50,854 nt of DNA from an uncultured Alphaproteobacteria bacterium (GTDB lineage Bacteria; Pseudomonadota; Alphaproteobacteria; HIMB59), in NCBI GenBank assembly GCA_902527045.1, contig CABZNL010000010.1, forward strand, positions 1-50,854. Reading direction: 5' to 3'. Below, in pieces: positions 43,658 to 50,854 of the stretch. Each line of letters opens with the position of its first letter. Position 1 is the first letter of the stretch. The translations under genes were made by a program, and so were the position numbers. The notes under the pieces are model-generated. The model saw only the letters and a list, made by a program, of their open reading frames with translations, was not told the DNA's origin and did no database searches.

Positions 43658-44783
43658 CAGCTGGTTGATCTAAGAAATTAATATTCTCATATTTTGACCT
43701 TAAATAAATGTCAAAAATTAGGTAAAACAACAGATAACAATAGCTGTTGAAATCATCATCTATTGAAATTTGTGTAACTAAAAATTTTTTTTGCTGGAGA
43801 GTTTTAATAGCCCCATCTTCTAAAGTGCTCATTAAATTATAACCCTTAATTAGACTAGCATTGGAATTTATTGTTTTATTTTTATTTTTAATTTTAAAAA
43901 AATTAAAGTGTTTATCATATGGACCATCAATATATAGTTGAAATTGGCTATGTTGGTCAATAGATCCATATGAGGAGATATAATTTATTGCTTTTATATT
44001 TTTACCTAAACTCTCAGCAAAGATTTGTCTATACCATTCATTTAATACATTAATTTTATCGTGATAACTGAGACCTACTAAAATATTCAAATTATATTTT
44101 TTTTCATAGGCAATAGAACATGATGTGTTTTCTGATAATTTAATATGATTCTTTAAAAAAAGTTTTTTAGCTTTTTTGAATGAATTTAAAATCGCGGTAA
44201 GCGAAAAACCTGCAGATATTAATGGCAGTAAAGCTGTGATTGAAAATATACTAAATCTGCCACCAATATTTGGATCATGATCAAAAGTTAAGATCTTATT
44301 TTTTTGTGCAAAATTCTTCATATAACTTTCTTTATCTTCTGTAATAAAAATAAAGTCTTTGAACATATTAGTAACTTTTTTTTGATTAAGTATCTTAATA
44401 ACTAAATGGAGAAAATATTTTGTTTCTATTGTATTTCCAGATTTAGAAATAAATATAAACTTATCATTTTTACTTAAATTTTTGTCTAATAACAAATTAT
44501 TAATTGTTAAAGGTGATGGATTGTCATAAATAAAAAGCTTTTTACCCAAACTACTAGGGTCTAAAAATTGTGCAAGCAATTTTGAGCTTAAAGAAGACCC
44601 TCCCATACCAAATACATGAGTTCTAAATTTTTTTTTTTTAAATAAATCAAATTTATACACATCAAAATAATTCTTTTGGTTAATTGGATTGAACATATCT
44701 AACGAAAAAAAATCATGAATTGAATAATTGATATTTGAATTAAAATTAAATTTTAAATTTTTGGAATTATTTTTTATTAGCAA
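43626..44783 (-). CDS. pgi: Glucose-6-phosphate isomerase (short form)
   Basis: Interconverts glucose-6-P and fructose-6-P. The sugar-phosphate motif SKSGNTIET, GMGGSSLSSK near the N-terminus, DHDPNIGGRFSIFS, WYRQIFAESLGK with the catalytic Glu region and GSIDQHSQFQLYIDGP are all present. The length, 385, is well below the 550-residue E. coli form, mainly through loss of the N-terminal extension and loops; short PGIs are known in other bacteria. Anabolic use of hexose phosphates, for example in envelope sugars, is likely. Confidence 0.94.
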   Translation of the reverse strand: MLIKNNSKNLKFNFNSNINYSIHDFFSLDMFNPINQKNYFDVYKFDLFKKKKFRTHVFGMGGSSLSSKLLAQFLDPSSLGKKLFIYDNPSPLTINNLLLDKNLSKNDKFIFISKSGNTIETKYFLHLVIKILNQKKVTNMFKDFIFITEDKESYMKNFAQKNKILTFDHDPNIGGRFSIFSITALLPLISAGFSLTAILNSFKKAKKLFLKNHIKLSENTSCSIAYEKKYNLNILVGLSYHDKINVLNEWYRQIFAESLGKNIKAINYISSYGSIDQHSQFQLYIDGPYDKHFNFFKIKNKNKTINSNASLIKGYNLMSTLEDGAIKTLQQKKFLVTQISIDDDFNSYCYLLFYLIFDIYLRSKYENINFLDQPAVEILKKNTKA

Positions 44784-44811
44784 TTTACTCTCCTAAAATT
44801 AATAAAGTTTT

Positions 44812-45123
44812 TTATCTTTTACTTTTACCTTTAAATAATTTTTGAAATAGGTTTTCATCAGTCTTATAGCCACTGTCACCATCTATTTTATTAATTATAG
44901 TAGGATCTACATCTGTTGCCTGTGTTTGATTTAATATTGAATTAATAATGGCATTATCATTATTATTTAAATTATTATTTTTTTCTGTTGCGCCTGGTAG
45001 GGGTAGATCATTTATTGGAGGAACAATTAAGGTTTTGTTGTATCCAAGTCCTAGCTCATTTTTTACCTCTCTTTGACAAGATATTATAAAAATAGCTAAT
45101 AATATTATTAAAATATTTTTCAT
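44812..45123 (-). CDS. bamF: DUF3035 / BamF-like lipoprotein
   Basis: Small lipoprotein with lipobox IISC (Cys about 16). The mature N-terminus carries ELGLGYNKTLIVPPINDLPLPG, the conserved DUF3035 segment, and the rest is Asn-rich and disordered with a basic end. In Caulobacter a DUF3035 lipoprotein, BamF, belongs to the outer-membrane barrel assembly machine. The position directly after lspA is the usual one in Alphaproteobacteria. The customary third gene, an M16 peptidase, is not here but sits at 21.8 kb in another context. Gene symbol by family and synteny. Confidence 0.75.
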   Translation of the reverse strand: MKNILIILLAIFIISCQREVKNELGLGYNKTLIVPPINDLPLPGATEKNNNLNNNDNAIINSILNQTQATDVDPTIINKIDGDSGYKTDENLFQKLFKGKSKR

Positions 45124-45605
45124 AATTTTTTATTTAAAAATAAAATATTTATCATCAATATCACAAATCCCAAAGTTATACAGCTATCGGCAACATTAAA
45201 AGCTGGCCAATGAAATTTACCTATATATACGTCAATAAAATCAATAACAAAACCCCTAATTACCCTGTCAATAAAATTACCTATTGCACCAGCCAAAATT
45301 AAAATAATTGTTAATCTAAAAATTCTATCTTGTGTTTTTAAAAGTAGGTATAAAAAATATAAAATTATTAAAAATATTACAGCTGAAACAAATATTTGAT
45401 TTAGAGAAGGATTGTTCAATAATCCAAATGCAAAGCCATAATTAACTACAAATGTTAAATTAACTGACGGAAGAATAACTATAGAGTCATAAAGATCAAA
45501 ATTATTTATAACTAGAGATTTAGTAACTTGGTCTAAGATCACAAGCGATAAAAATAAAAGTATTAAACTAGTGTTTGATTTATTGTTGAAAAGATTTCCA
45601 AACAT
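45120..45605 (-). CDS. lspA: Lipoprotein signal peptidase (signal peptidase II)
   Basis: Cleaves signal peptides of prolipoproteins in the inner membrane. The catalytic Asp pair lies in GAIGNFIDRVIRGFVIDFID and the FNVADSCITLG motif; LDQVTKSLV is at the N-terminus. Four membrane helices. I start at ATG 45605 (MFGNLFNNK), giving 161 residues and a 26-base overlap with ileS; the longer open frame from 45686 lies within ileS and adds no homology. The two lipoproteins in this window are its likely substrates. Confidence 0.94.
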   Translation of the reverse strand: MFGNLFNNKSNTSLILLFLSLVILDQVTKSLVINNFDLYDSIVILPSVNLTFVVNYGFAFGLLNNPSLNQIFVSAVIFLIILYFLYLLLKTQDRIFRLTIILILAGAIGNFIDRVIRGFVIDFIDVYIGKFHWPAFNVADSCITLGFVILMINILFLNKKL

Positions 45606-48360
45606 CTTCACATCGATTACATAAATTATTATTATTTGAGGATACCTCTGGAAGTACTGTCCAACATCGTTGACATTTTTCTCCATCAGCTAATTTAATT
45701 TCTACATATATATCTTCATCTTCAAAATTAATTGAGTCATTTGATTTTTTAGTAATATCTTTTATTTCTATATTGCTGACAATACACATCTCTGCTAAGT
45801 TCAAATTTTTTATAATTTTAGTTGTATCTTGAGATAAAAAGAGAGTCACTTTTGCTTGTAGGCTTGAACCAATTAATTTTTCATTCCTTTTTAGCTCCAA
45901 AGCTGAAGTAACACTTTTTCTTACTCGTTTAAGTTCATCAAAAACATTTACTAAAGAAATATCTTTATAAGTAAATTCCTCTTCTTTAATATTTTGTAGT
46001 AAAATGCTTTCACTGTTGTCGTAACCTCTGCTATTCCATGCTTCCTCGCAGGTAAATGAAACTATGGGGGAAAGCCATTTTGTTAAAAACTCAAATATGA
46101 CATGAAGGCAAGTTGAGGTGGATCTTCTTTTTAAACTTTTAGTGTTATCGCAATACAGAGAGTCCTTTCTGATATCAAAGTAAAACGCTGATAATTCAAG
46201 GGTACAAAAATTCAATAAAATTGTGAAAATACTATGATAATCATGCTTTTTAACTAATTCCTTGAGCCTTTCATTTAAGTTTGAAATTCTGGTTAAAATA
46301 TATCTTTCTAGCTCGGGCATTTGGTCTGGTTGTATTAAGCCCTTATTATTAAAGTTATTGAGATTTCCTAGAAGAAATCTTAGTGTATTTCTTATTTTTC
46401 TATATGAGTCTATTTGATAACTAATTATCTGATTATCAATCTTAAGATCCTCAGAATAATCTGAGGCAACAACCCAGATTCTTAGAATATCTGCGCCGTA
46501 CTTGTTAATTATTTCATCTGGAGAGATAACGTTTCCAATGGACTTGGACATTTTTCTACCTTTACCATCCACAACAAAACCATGAGATAAAATGCTCTCA
46601 AAAGGAGCTCTATCTCTTGTCCCACATGACTCAAGTAATGATGAATGAAACCATCCTCTATGTTGGTCTGAACCTTCAAGATACATAGATGCTGGCCATT
46701 GAAGATCTTCTCTAGCCTCTAATACATAAGAGTGAGTTGAACCACTGTCAAACCAAACCTCTACTACATCTTTTACCTGTTCAAATTCATTGGGGTCATA
46801 TTCAGGTGAAAAAAACCTTGAGGGATCAGAATTAAACCAGGCATCACCACCTTCCTCTTCATAAATCTTGGCAATTTTTTCTATAACCTTTTGATCTCGT
46901 AATGGCTCTCCAGTTTTTTTACTAACAAATATTGGTAAAGGAACTCCCCAAACTCTCTGTCTTGATACACACCAATCTGGGCGATCTTGAATCATACTTC
47001 TTAATCTTTTTTGTCCTTGTTTGGGAAAAAAATCAGTTTCATCAATAGCCTTAAGAGCTTTTATTCTTAACTCGTTTGTTTCCATTGAAATAAACCACTG
47101 AGAAGTATTTTTATAAACCAGAGGAGCTTTTGATCTCCATGAATGAGGATAACTATGAACTAAAATTCCTTGTGATATTAAATTTTTATTTTTTTTTATT
47201 TCATCACAAACATTTTGATCAACTTTAAAAATATGTTGGCCATTAAATACAGGAATATGGTCATAATATATTCCACTTTCATTAATAGTCATGGGTAACT
47301 CTAAATCATGTTTTTTTCCCAAAATAAAATCATCCATTCCATGAACTGGACAAATATGCACTATACCTGTGCCTTGTTCTGTTGTTACAAAGTCTCCATG
47401 AAGAATAGGAACTTCGAAATTATAACCAGAGTCATACAATGTATGTTTGCAGTATGACTTTCTAAGCTCATGGCCTTTTATAGAAAAATTGACTTTAAAA
47501 TTCTCAACTTTATTTTCTTTAATAAATTCCTCAACCAAATCACTGGCGATAATTATATTTCTACTTCTATCGTCGTTTTTAAAACTCAAAGATTTATATT
47601 CAATTTCATTATGAATAGCTAGAGCTCTATTTCCTGGTATTGTCCAGGGAGTAGTTGTCCAAATAACAATTGAGTGTTCTTTTAATTTATCGTTATCCGT
47701 TTTGGAAATTGGAAAACAGGCATAAATTGTTGTTGATTTATGATCATGATATTCAACTTCTGCATCTGCAAGAGCTGTTTTTTCAACTACTGACCATAAA
47801 ACCGGCCTGTGACCTTTATAGATACCGCCATTTTTAAGAAACTTTCCTAATTCTCTTACTATTTGGGCCTCCGCATGAAAATGCATAGTTGTGTAGGGAT
47901 TATCCCAATCACCAATCACTCCCAATCTTTGAAATTCTTTTTTTTGAATAGATATCCACTTACTTGCAAAGTCTCTGCATTGTTTTCTAAATTCAATAAC
48001 AGGAACATCATCTTTATTTTTCTTTTGAGCTCTATATTCCTCCTCAATTTTCCATTCGATAGGCAGTCCATGACAATCCCATCCAGGGACATAAATAGAA
48101 TTTTTATTAAGAAGTTGTTGGTATTTTACAATTATATCTTTTAAGATTTTATTGAGTGCATGGCCCATGTGCAGATGTCCATTTGCATAAGGTGGTCCAT
48201 CATGAAGAATAAATTTCTCTTTAGAAGCAGACTGTTCTCTTAACTTTTTATAAATATCATTTTTGATCCAATTATTGAGTATATCTGGCTCTTTCTTGGG
48301 CAAATCAGCTTTCATAGAAAATTCAGTCTTAGGTAAGGTAATAGAGTCTTTAATTTCCAT
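45580..48360 (-). CDS. ileS: Isoleucyl-tRNA synthetase
   Basis: Charges tRNA-Ile. Class I signatures PPYANGHLHMGH (56-67) and KMSKSIGN (about 603) are present, with the CP1 editing domain between them containing the WTTTPWTIPGN motif. The C-terminal zinc finger has C896, C899, C914 and C917. 926 residues. The ileS-lspA-DUF3035 order is typical of Alphaproteobacteria. The gene overlaps ribF by 11 bases. Confidence 0.98.
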   Translation of the reverse strand: MEIKDSITLPKTEFSMKADLPKKEPDILNNWIKNDIYKKLREQSASKEKFILHDGPPYANGHLHMGHALNKILKDIIVKYQQLLNKNSIYVPGWDCHGLPIEWKIEEEYRAQKKNKDDVPVIEFRKQCRDFASKWISIQKKEFQRLGVIGDWDNPYTTMHFHAEAQIVRELGKFLKNGGIYKGHRPVLWSVVEKTALADAEVEYHDHKSTTIYACFPISKTDNDKLKEHSIVIWTTTPWTIPGNRALAIHNEIEYKSLSFKNDDRSRNIIIASDLVEEFIKENKVENFKVNFSIKGHELRKSYCKHTLYDSGYNFEVPILHGDFVTTEQGTGIVHICPVHGMDDFILGKKHDLELPMTINESGIYYDHIPVFNGQHIFKVDQNVCDEIKKNKNLISQGILVHSYPHSWRSKAPLVYKNTSQWFISMETNELRIKALKAIDETDFFPKQGQKRLRSMIQDRPDWCVSRQRVWGVPLPIFVSKKTGEPLRDQKVIEKIAKIYEEEGGDAWFNSDPSRFFSPEYDPNEFEQVKDVVEVWFDSGSTHSYVLEAREDLQWPASMYLEGSDQHRGWFHSSLLESCGTRDRAPFESILSHGFVVDGKGRKMSKSIGNVISPDEIINKYGADILRIWVVASDYSEDLKIDNQIISYQIDSYRKIRNTLRFLLGNLNNFNNKGLIQPDQMPELERYILTRISNLNERLKELVKKHDYHSIFTILLNFCTLELSAFYFDIRKDSLYCDNTKSLKRRSTSTCLHVIFEFLTKWLSPIVSFTCEEAWNSRGYDNSESILLQNIKEEEFTYKDISLVNVFDELKRVRKSVTSALELKRNEKLIGSSLQAKVTLFLSQDTTKIIKNLNLAEMCIVSNIEIKDITKKSNDSINFEDEDIYVEIKLADGEKCQRCWTVLPEVSSNNNNLCNRCEDVWKSFQQ

Positions 48361-49285
48361 ATTTTAATATTTTCTTAGCTTCAGCGATATCTATGTTAAT
48401 TTGATTTAATAATTCTTTTATATCATTAAATTTTTTCTCTTGTCGAATTTGTTTATGAAATAATATTTCTATATCTTTTTCATAAATATCGTTATCAAAA
48501 TCAAATAAATAAGCTTCAACAATTGGTTTATCTTTATTAAAGGTCGGTCTAATACCAAAATTAACAATACCAAAATAAGTATTTCCCTCAATTATAGTTT
48601 CAACTGCATAGACACCATATGGAATAGTAATTATATTTATTGGGTACTCTATATTAGCAGTAGGAATGCCTATTGTGCGACCTCTCTGATCTCCTTTTAT
48701 AACTTTACCAGCAACGCTGAAATTTCTTTCTAAATCCATATTAGCTAATTCGAATTTACCAGATTTAAGATTTTCTCTAATTGCACTCGAGGATATTTTG
48801 TTACTATTGTGATCATTAAGAATTAATCCAATTTCTTCTAATTCAATTTTATTTTTTTCACAAAATATTTTAAGTGTATATATGTTTCCTTTTCTTTGAT
48901 TACCATATTGAAAGTCTTTACCTATTAAAATTCTCTTAGAATTAAGTTTTTCTAATAAAATTTTATCCTCAAACTCATTGTGACTCAATTGTGTAAATAT
49001 ATCATTAAAGTGTAAATCAATTAAATAGTCTAAACCTAAGTCGTTTAGGATCTCTTTTTTTTTTGATTGGGAATTAATCATAAAATTTTGTTGTTTATTA
49101 AAATAAATTTTTGGATGAGGTGTGAATGATAAAATAGCAGATTTTAAATTAGATTTTTTAGTTTGCTGTATTAAATTCTTAATTATTTCTCTATGACCCT
49201 TGTGAATTCCATCAAAATTACCTATAGTTAAACATAATTTTTCATCAATATTAATTTGATCGAAACTATTACTTAAATATTTCAT
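48350..49285 (-). CDS. ribF: Bifunctional riboflavin kinase / FAD synthetase
   Basis: Makes FMN and FAD from riboflavin. The N-terminal adenylyltransferase domain has TIGNFDGIHKGHRE (20-32) and the ISSSAIRENLKSGKFELAN segment; the C-terminal kinase domain has GDQRGRTIGIPTANI, YGVYAV and VEAYLFDFDNDIY. I start at ATG 49285 (MKYLSNSFD), 311 residues, because the longer frame runs into the upstream flavin reductase. The ribF-ileS pair is a classic neighbourhood. Confidence 0.95.
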   Translation of the reverse strand: MKYLSNSFDQINIDEKLCLTIGNFDGIHKGHREIIKNLIQQTKKSNLKSAILSFTPHPKIYFNKQQNFMINSQSKKKEILNDLGLDYLIDLHFNDIFTQLSHNEFEDKILLEKLNSKRILIGKDFQYGNQRKGNIYTLKIFCEKNKIELEEIGLILNDHNSNKISSSAIRENLKSGKFELANMDLERNFSVAGKVIKGDQRGRTIGIPTANIEYPINIITIPYGVYAVETIIEGNTYFGIVNFGIRPTFNKDKPIVEAYLFDFDNDIYEKDIEILFHKQIRQEKKFNDIKELLNQINIDIAEAKKILKYGN

Positions 49286-49293
49286 AATAAGTA

Positions 49294-49755
49294 TTAAATA
49301 GAGTGATATTTGCTCTTGTAGTATATGAGAGGTTTTTTGGTATTCAATTTCATAAAGTTTGTAATTAAACAAATAATTATAGTGTGATCTCCAGATTTAA
49401 TTTTTTTTTCAACTTTTGCCTCAATTAAACCTAAGGACTCAGGAAAGTACGGGACTTTATTTCTTGAAATATTATATTTTGTATCCTTCCATCTATTTTC
49501 CAATAATCCTGCAAATTTATTTGATAATTTAAGTTGAGATTTAGCTAAAAAATTCACATTTAAAGGACTGTTTAATCTAAAAGTTTTTAAATTCAAGTTC
49601 TCATTTCCAAGACAAAATAAAAATTTCGGAGGTTTTAGAGATAGACTTGAGAAAGAATTTACCGTGCATCCAAAAAATTGTTTTTTATTTGTACCATTTG
49701 TTACTATTGTAATACCCGTAGAGAAAAGTGAGAAAACTGATGTTAAATTTTTCAT
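49294..49755 (-). CDS. Flavin reductase-like domain protein
   Basis: 153 residues of the FMN-binding split-barrel family (HpaC/RutF-like). Landmarks are FSTGITIVTN, the GCTVNSFSSLSLKPPKFLFCL core that binds flavin, and FAGLLENRW with the GDHTIIICLI strand. Such proteins reduce FMN with NAD(P)H for a partner oxygenase, or act as stand-alone flavoproteins. No oxygenase is nearby. The gene ends 8 bases before ribF, which supplies FMN, and starts 14 bases after tRNA-Leu. Confidence 0.88.
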   Translation of the reverse strand: MKNLTSVFSLFSTGITIVTNGTNKKQFFGCTVNSFSSLSLKPPKFLFCLGNENLNLKTFRLNSPLNVNFLAKSQLKLSNKFAGLLENRWKDTKYNISRNKVPYFPESLGLIEAKVEKKIKSGDHTIIICLITNFMKLNTKKPLIYYKSKYHSI

Positions 49756-49769
49756 TTTTTATTTATTAG

Positions 49770-49855
49770 TGGTAGCGCTGGAGAGACTCGAACTCTCACG
49801 AAGTTGCCCTCACCGGATTTTGAATCCGGCGCGTCTACCATTCCGCCACAACGCC
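49770..49855 (-). tRNA. tRNA-Leu (anticodon CAA)
   Basis: Read on the minus strand from 49855, an 86-base class II tRNA. The acceptor GGCGTTG pairs with CAGCGCT (including G-U pairs), with discriminator A and encoded CCA (49770-49772). The D arm GCG...CGC holds GAATGGTAGA; the anticodon stem CCGGA/TCCGG encloses TTCAAAA, giving CAA. The variable arm is the long form of tRNA-Leu, and the T arm is GAGAG-TTCGAGT-CTCTC. TrmL, encoded at 3 kb, is known to modify the wobble position of Leu tRNAs. Confidence 0.95.
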
Positions 49856-49863
49856 TTAAAATA

Positions 49864-49892
49864 ATCTTATTTACTTATATTATTAAGTTAAA
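49864..49892 (-). promoter_or_regulatory. Candidate promoter for the tRNA-Leu run
   Basis: On the minus strand TTTAAC (49892-49887) and TAAGAT (49869-49864) are 17 bases apart, and the second lies 8 bases before the mature tRNA 5' end. Match to the consensus is only partial (three and four of six bases), so this is a suggestion from position and spacing. The rest of the 115-base gap up to the LysE gene is AT-rich with nothing else I can name. Confidence 0.3.
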
Positions 49893-49970
49893 TTAGGCAA
49901 ATTGATAACTAATTGTATATTTATTTAAATTTAAGAATAATATCTCGATACTTTGGAATACATTTATTTT

Positions 49971-50549
49971 ATGGCGCCTATACTTACTTTTGCAATGACT
50001 GCAGCCATTACACCTGGACCTAATAACATAATTCTTTCTACTAATGCTGTGAATTATGGTTTTAAAGAAACAATACCCTTGATATTGGGAGTCTTTTTTG
50101 GATTTTTGTCAGTTTTAAGTCTTTGTTTGTTGGGTATAGGGGAAGTTTATGAGAGTTTTCCTAATTTTAAGACCTTCATAAAAATAGTTGCAACAATCTT
50201 CTTAACTTATCTTGCATATAAAATTTTTAATTCAAGTGAATTTTCAGATAATAGTAATAAAAAAAAATTTACCTTCAGAGATATCTATTTTTTTCAGTTA
50301 ATTAATCCCAAAGCTGTATCAGTCTCTATGTCGAGCTCTGCAATATTTATTCAAAACCAATTCTCATATTTAGAGGAGTTTGTTTTAATATTTATATGTT
50401 TTACAATTTCAACATCTACAAGTGCTATAGTTTGGGCAGCGATTGGTCACTCATTTCGAAAATATCTTAATGATAAAAGAAAAATAATTTTTTTTAATAG
50501 AGTTATGGCTGTGTTATTATTAGGTTGTATATTTTTTATAATTATATGA
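49971..50549 (+). CDS. LysE/RhtB family exporter
   Basis: Inner membrane exporter of amino acids or related small molecules, 192 residues with about six helices. The first helix carries the signature TAAITPGPNNIIL, and INPKAVSVSMSSSAIF (family: NPKa) precedes helix 4. I begin at ATG 49971; a TTG at 49953 would add six residues. Substrate not predictable. The stop overlaps the next start as ATGA. Confidence 0.88.
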   Translation: MAPILTFAMTAAITPGPNNIILSTNAVNYGFKETIPLILGVFFGFLSVLSLCLLGIGEVYESFPNFKTFIKIVATIFLTYLAYKIFNSSEFSDNSNKKKFTFRDIYFFQLINPKAVSVSMSSSAIFIQNQFSYLEEFVLIFICFTISTSTSAIVWAAIGHSFRKYLNDKRKIIFFNRVMAVLLLGCIFFIII

Positions 50550-50854
50550 AAATAAACTTATTTAAATTAATTTTCTTTTTAATAATCAGTTTCTTCCTAC
50601 TTACACCTATTGCCTTAGTTGTATCAAATGGTCTAGGTGCAGTTTTTTTAACAAAAGATCTTTATATAAATAGATATTTGATCGGATCTACAAAACTTAT
50701 ATTAATGGTAAGTATTTTTGTGACTGTAATAAGTGTTCCATTAGCATGGATCATTACTATGACTGAATTTTGGGGACGAAAAATTTTACAGATATTAGCT
50801 ATATTGCCATTAGCTGTTCCAGCTTATATCTCAGCATATACATATGCTGAAATT
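50546..50854 (+). CDS. Iron(III)-type ABC transporter permease, N-terminal part
   Basis: The frame opens with ATG at 50546 inside the LysE stop and runs off the right edge after 103 codons. It reads an N-terminal membrane helix (LFKLIFFLIISFFLLTPIAL), a second one with STKLILMVSIFVTVISVPLAWIITMT, and EFWGRKILQILAILPLAVPAYISAYTYAEI. The PLAxPAYxxAYxY stretch is typical of FbpB/SfuB-type permeases for periplasmic Fe(III) uptake. The EAA loop and the remainder are outside the window. Confidence 0.85.
   Translation, partial: MKINLFKLIFFLIISFFLLTPIALVVSNGLGAVFLTKDLYINRYLIGSTKLILMVSIFVTVISVPLAWIITMTEFWGRKILQILAILPLAVPAYISAYTYAEI

Noticed and set aside
44812..45123. Reading the Asn-rich lipoprotein as random low-complexity sequence
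   Set aside because: The lipobox, the LGLGYNKTLIVPP segment and the position after lspA support a real DUF3035 protein.
45606..45686. Longer N-terminus for lspA from 45686
   Set aside because: It is an alternate frame within the ileS zinc-finger region; signal peptidase II normally starts just before its first helix, as given by ATG 45605.
49286..49372. Longer N-terminus for ribF from 49372
   Set aside because: It overlaps the C-terminus of the flavin reductase and precedes the domain with no homology; the ATG at 49285 fits the family.

Overview
The window comes from a streamlined, AT-rich (roughly 70% A+T) alphaproteobacterium of the free-living marine type, such as Pelagibacterales or a HIMB59/AEGEAN-169-like lineage. 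That placement rests on gene content, gene order and base composition and is an inference. The supporting signs are a CcrM-type GANTC methylase, an aa3 cytochrome c oxidase cluster with the small CoxF protein, F0 ATP synthase genes (with b and b') separate from F1, a BamF-like lipoprotein after lspA, and the order rnhB-ccrM-mutY-DUF721-dsbA-smc-atpIBEF'F, which also occurs in larger alphaproteobacteria such as Caulobacter. I count 58 protein-coding genes (two cut by the window edges, one too short for routine ORF calling) and two tRNAs. I see no insertion sequence, prophage, CRISPR array or defence island, and no gene-free stretch longer than about 120 bases.

Layout. 1-3 kb: end of ychF, then petABC for the cytochrome bc1 complex on the minus strand; petC carries an apparent one-base insertion near its 3' end. 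3-14 kb: RNA genes (trmL, cca), the ABC-F ATPase uup, tRNA-Gln(UUG), ispE, a TPR protein, a degenerate uracil-DNA-glycosylase-like protein, a lytic transglycosylase, moaB, rnhB, ccrM and mutY. 14-20 kb: DUF721, a DsbA-like thioredoxin, a short-armed SMC and the F0 genes in one co-directional run. 20-32 kb: a lipoprotein, thrB-rnhA, and an opposing minus-strand run coxB-coxA-ctaB-coxF-ctaG-coxC-surf1-M32 peptidase-thrC-M16 peptidase, preceded by rsmE. 32-38.4 kb: ubiA and a lipid A/Kdo cluster (msbA, DUF374 acyltransferase, waaA, lpxK, lpxL), so the cell makes a Gram-negative outer membrane. 38.4-43.3 kb: xseA, purD, tadA, a class C26 amidotransferase, a 16S/23S pseudouridine synthase and rsmD. 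43.3-49.9 kb: a minus-strand run tRNA-Leu(CAA), flavin reductase, ribF, ileS, lspA, bamF-like, pgi and a small membrane protein. The window ends with a LysE-family exporter and the start of an iron-type ABC permease.

How it works together. The bc1 complex, aa3 oxidase with its assembly factors, and F0 genes describe an aerobic respiratory chain. The strongest structural theme is extreme compaction on both strands. All eight convergent gene pairs overlap at their stop codons, leaving no room for intergenic terminators. Two divergent pairs start on the same CATG palindrome, one divergent pair overlaps by 39 bases, and another is separated by one base. Most same-strand neighbours overlap by 4-8 bases, often through TTG or GTG starts. 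I did not find an evident new multi-gene system. The items most worth checking are the petC frameshift, the inactive-looking UDG-fold protein, the short-armed SMC, the GANTC sites upstream of ccrM and the interleaved gene ends.
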